A DNA stretch of 7,289 bases, taken from contig JBJKSO010000068.1 of the NCBI GenBank assembly GCA_046703825.1, positions 1 to 7,289 on the forward strand. Direction: 5' to 3'. The notes beneath the pieces were generated by a model that did no database searches, was not told the DNA's origin, and saw nothing but the letters and a program-made list of their open reading frames with translations. The translations under genes were made by a program, and so were the position numbers. The number at the start of each line of letters is the position of its first letter. Within the stretch, counting starts at the first letter, position 1. The DNA is from JBJKSO01 sp046703825 (GTDB lineage Bacteria; Chloroflexota; Dormibacteria; Aeolococcales; Bog-877). This document shows positions 6,512-7,289 of the stretch, one piece after another.

Positions 6512-6829
6512 CTAGGTCAGCCCCGGCGGCATGAACCCCGGGGGGAGCAGCCCCTGCATTGAGCGCGCGGCCAGCTCTCGAGATCGCTCAAGTGCGTCGT
6601 TGGCGGCGGCCAGGACCAGATCGCCGACCAGCTCGGCGCCCTCCTCGAGCACATCCGGATCCAGCTCCACCGCGGTCAGCCGCTGCTGCCCGTTGCAGCG
6701 CACCTTGACGGCGCCGCCGCCGGCGCTGCCCTCGACCTGCTGCGACTCGAGGTCGCCCTGGGCCTGCTCGATCTGCCGGAGCATGTTCTGTTGCAGCTGG
6801 CGGAGCTGCTTTGGGGAGGGTTGCGGCAC
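6512..6829 (-). CDS. ybaB: YbaB/EbfC-family nucleoid-associated protein
   Basis: This gene encodes a 105-residue member of the YbaB/EbfC family: small dimeric tweezer-like proteins that bind DNA and colocalise with the nucleoid. Residues 7-32 form a Gln-rich amphipathic helix (LRQLQQNMLRQIEQAQ). The family strand region follows: EGSAGGGAVKVRCNG (33-47), then LTAVELDPDVL (51-61). A long helix runs through about 62-92, and a flexible Pro/Gly/Met tail (95-105) ends the protein. The GTG start (6827-6829) is supported by AAGGAG 5 nt upstream; the in-frame ATG at Met16 would cut the first helix. Its place between dnaX and recR is the widely conserved arrangement. The partner genes are 30 nt upstream and 12 nt downstream. 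Confidence 0.95.
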   Translation of the reverse strand: MPQPSPKQLRQLQQNMLRQIEQAQGDLESQQVEGSAGGGAVKVRCNGQQRLTAVELDPDVLEEGAELVGDLVLAAANDALERSRELAARSMQGLLPPGFMPPGLT

Positions 6830-6834
6830 GGTGA

Positions 6835-6840
6835 CTCCTT
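6835..6840 (-). promoter_or_regulatory. Ribosome binding site supporting the ybaB GTG start
   Basis: The minus strand reads AAGGAG, then 5 nt, then GTG at 6829. This decides the GTG start over the internal Met16 codon. Confidence 0.7.
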
Positions 6841-6859
6841 GGGCTAGGTCGAGGACATT

Positions 6860-7289
6860 CTATGCAGGACCTGAGCGGCGCTCCCGCGACCCGAGCCGGG
6901 TCACCTGGCTGCCCGGAAAGATCCGCAAAGCGCTGCTGACTGCCGAGGGCCCGGTGGGCTCGGGCTTGGGATCGGCGGGTTCGGTCCGGACGATCCGCAC
7001 CGAGACCCCCTCGCCCAGCACCTGCCGGCAGGCCTGGACCAGGATGGCCTGGTTCACCGCCTTCTGCATCTGGGTGAAGTGGAAGTCCCAGGAAAAGGCG
7101 ATCGTGAGTACCTGGTCTTCGAAGGAGATCGGCCGACCGTCGCGGATAAGCGCGTGGACGTTGGCCTGGGGCCGCACCAGCTCCATGATCTCAGCCCAGC
7201 GCCCCAGCCACGAGGGGGCGTCCGGCGCTGACCCCGCCGCCGGTGGGCTTGGCGCCGGCGGCCGGGGGGGTTCCGGCGCAGCCGGTGCG
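6860..7289 (-). CDS. dnaX: DNA polymerase III subunit gamma/tau, C-terminal end (partial)
   Basis: Only the last ~142 codons are present; the frame stays open to the right edge, so the start and the AAA+ ATPase core are outside. DnaX is the clamp-loader subunit that loads the sliding clamp and, in the tau form, tethers polymerase. The visible part begins with a Pro/Ala linker (11 prolines in the 26 residues encoded by 7211-7288). It continues with WLGRWAEIMELVRPQ (7166-7210) and a folded C-terminal domain with HALIRDGRP and LTIAFSWDFHF. This matches the C-terminal region of DnaX proteins in several non-enteric phyla, where W..I...V...N..L.ALL..... is typical. The last ~35 residues are polar and probably disordered. 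Identification rests on this domain plus the dnaX-ybaB-recR order. No programmed frameshift site is in the visible part. Confidence 0.88.
   Translation of the reverse strand, partial: APAAPEPPRPPAPSPPAAGSAPDAPSWLGRWAEIMELVRPQANVHALIRDGRPISFEDQVLTIAFSWDFHFTQMQKAVNQAILVQACRQVLGEGVSVRIVRTEPADPKPEPTGPSAVSSALRIFPGSQVTRLGSRERRSGPA

Noticed and set aside
6497..6514. YbaB-RecR fusion by read-through of the ybaB TAG
   Set aside because: The two genes are in the same frame with only four codons between them, but both proteins have normal family lengths and ends, so two separate genes is the simpler reading.

Overview
The window is GC-rich bacterial chromosomal DNA carrying the 5' part of a 16S rRNA gene, a carbon-metabolism gene, a two-gene non-homologous end-joining (NHEJ) module and the end of a replication/recombination operon. 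No phage, transposon or CRISPR signal is visible. The compact 16S variable regions, the short-type 6-phosphogluconate dehydrogenase, the dnaX-ybaB-recR order and the ligD-ku pair suggest a free-living, high-GC bacterium. A Chloroflexota/Dormibacterota-like or related deep 'terrabacterial' lineage is my best guess, but I cannot place it without a database.

Layout. 1-565 (minus): 16S rRNA 5' portion, running off the left edge. 566-749 (minus): its transcribed leader, with two small hairpins and a boxA antitermination element, and a strong sigma70-type promoter (TTGACC-17 bp-TATACT). 750-907: a GC-rich spacer with strong inverted repeats that separate gnd from the rRNA operon. 908-1948 (minus): gnd, starting at TTG. 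1949-2116: a divergent control region. 2117-4822 (plus): ligD, a 901-residue NHEJ ligase with phosphoesterase, ligase and polymerase domains. 4822-5670 (plus): ku, overlapping the ligD stop by one base. 5691-5900 (minus): a 69-codon Cys-rich small ORF coupled to recR by an ATGA overlap. 5897-6499 (minus): recR. 6512-6829 (minus): ybaB. 6860-7289 (minus): the 3' end of dnaX, running off the right edge.

How the genes relate. LigD and Ku are the complete minimal bacterial NHEJ machine: Ku binds DNA ends and recruits LigD, which trims, fills and seals. Convergent to them is the classic dnaX-ybaB-recR operon, in which RecR works in RecFOR gap repair. Two repair pathways therefore meet tail to tail, only 20 bp apart, with both terminal stop codons inside one inverted repeat. 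The least explained element is the small Cys-rich ORF after recR. Its Cys spacing recalls small bacterial metallothioneins, and its start codon overlaps the recR stop.
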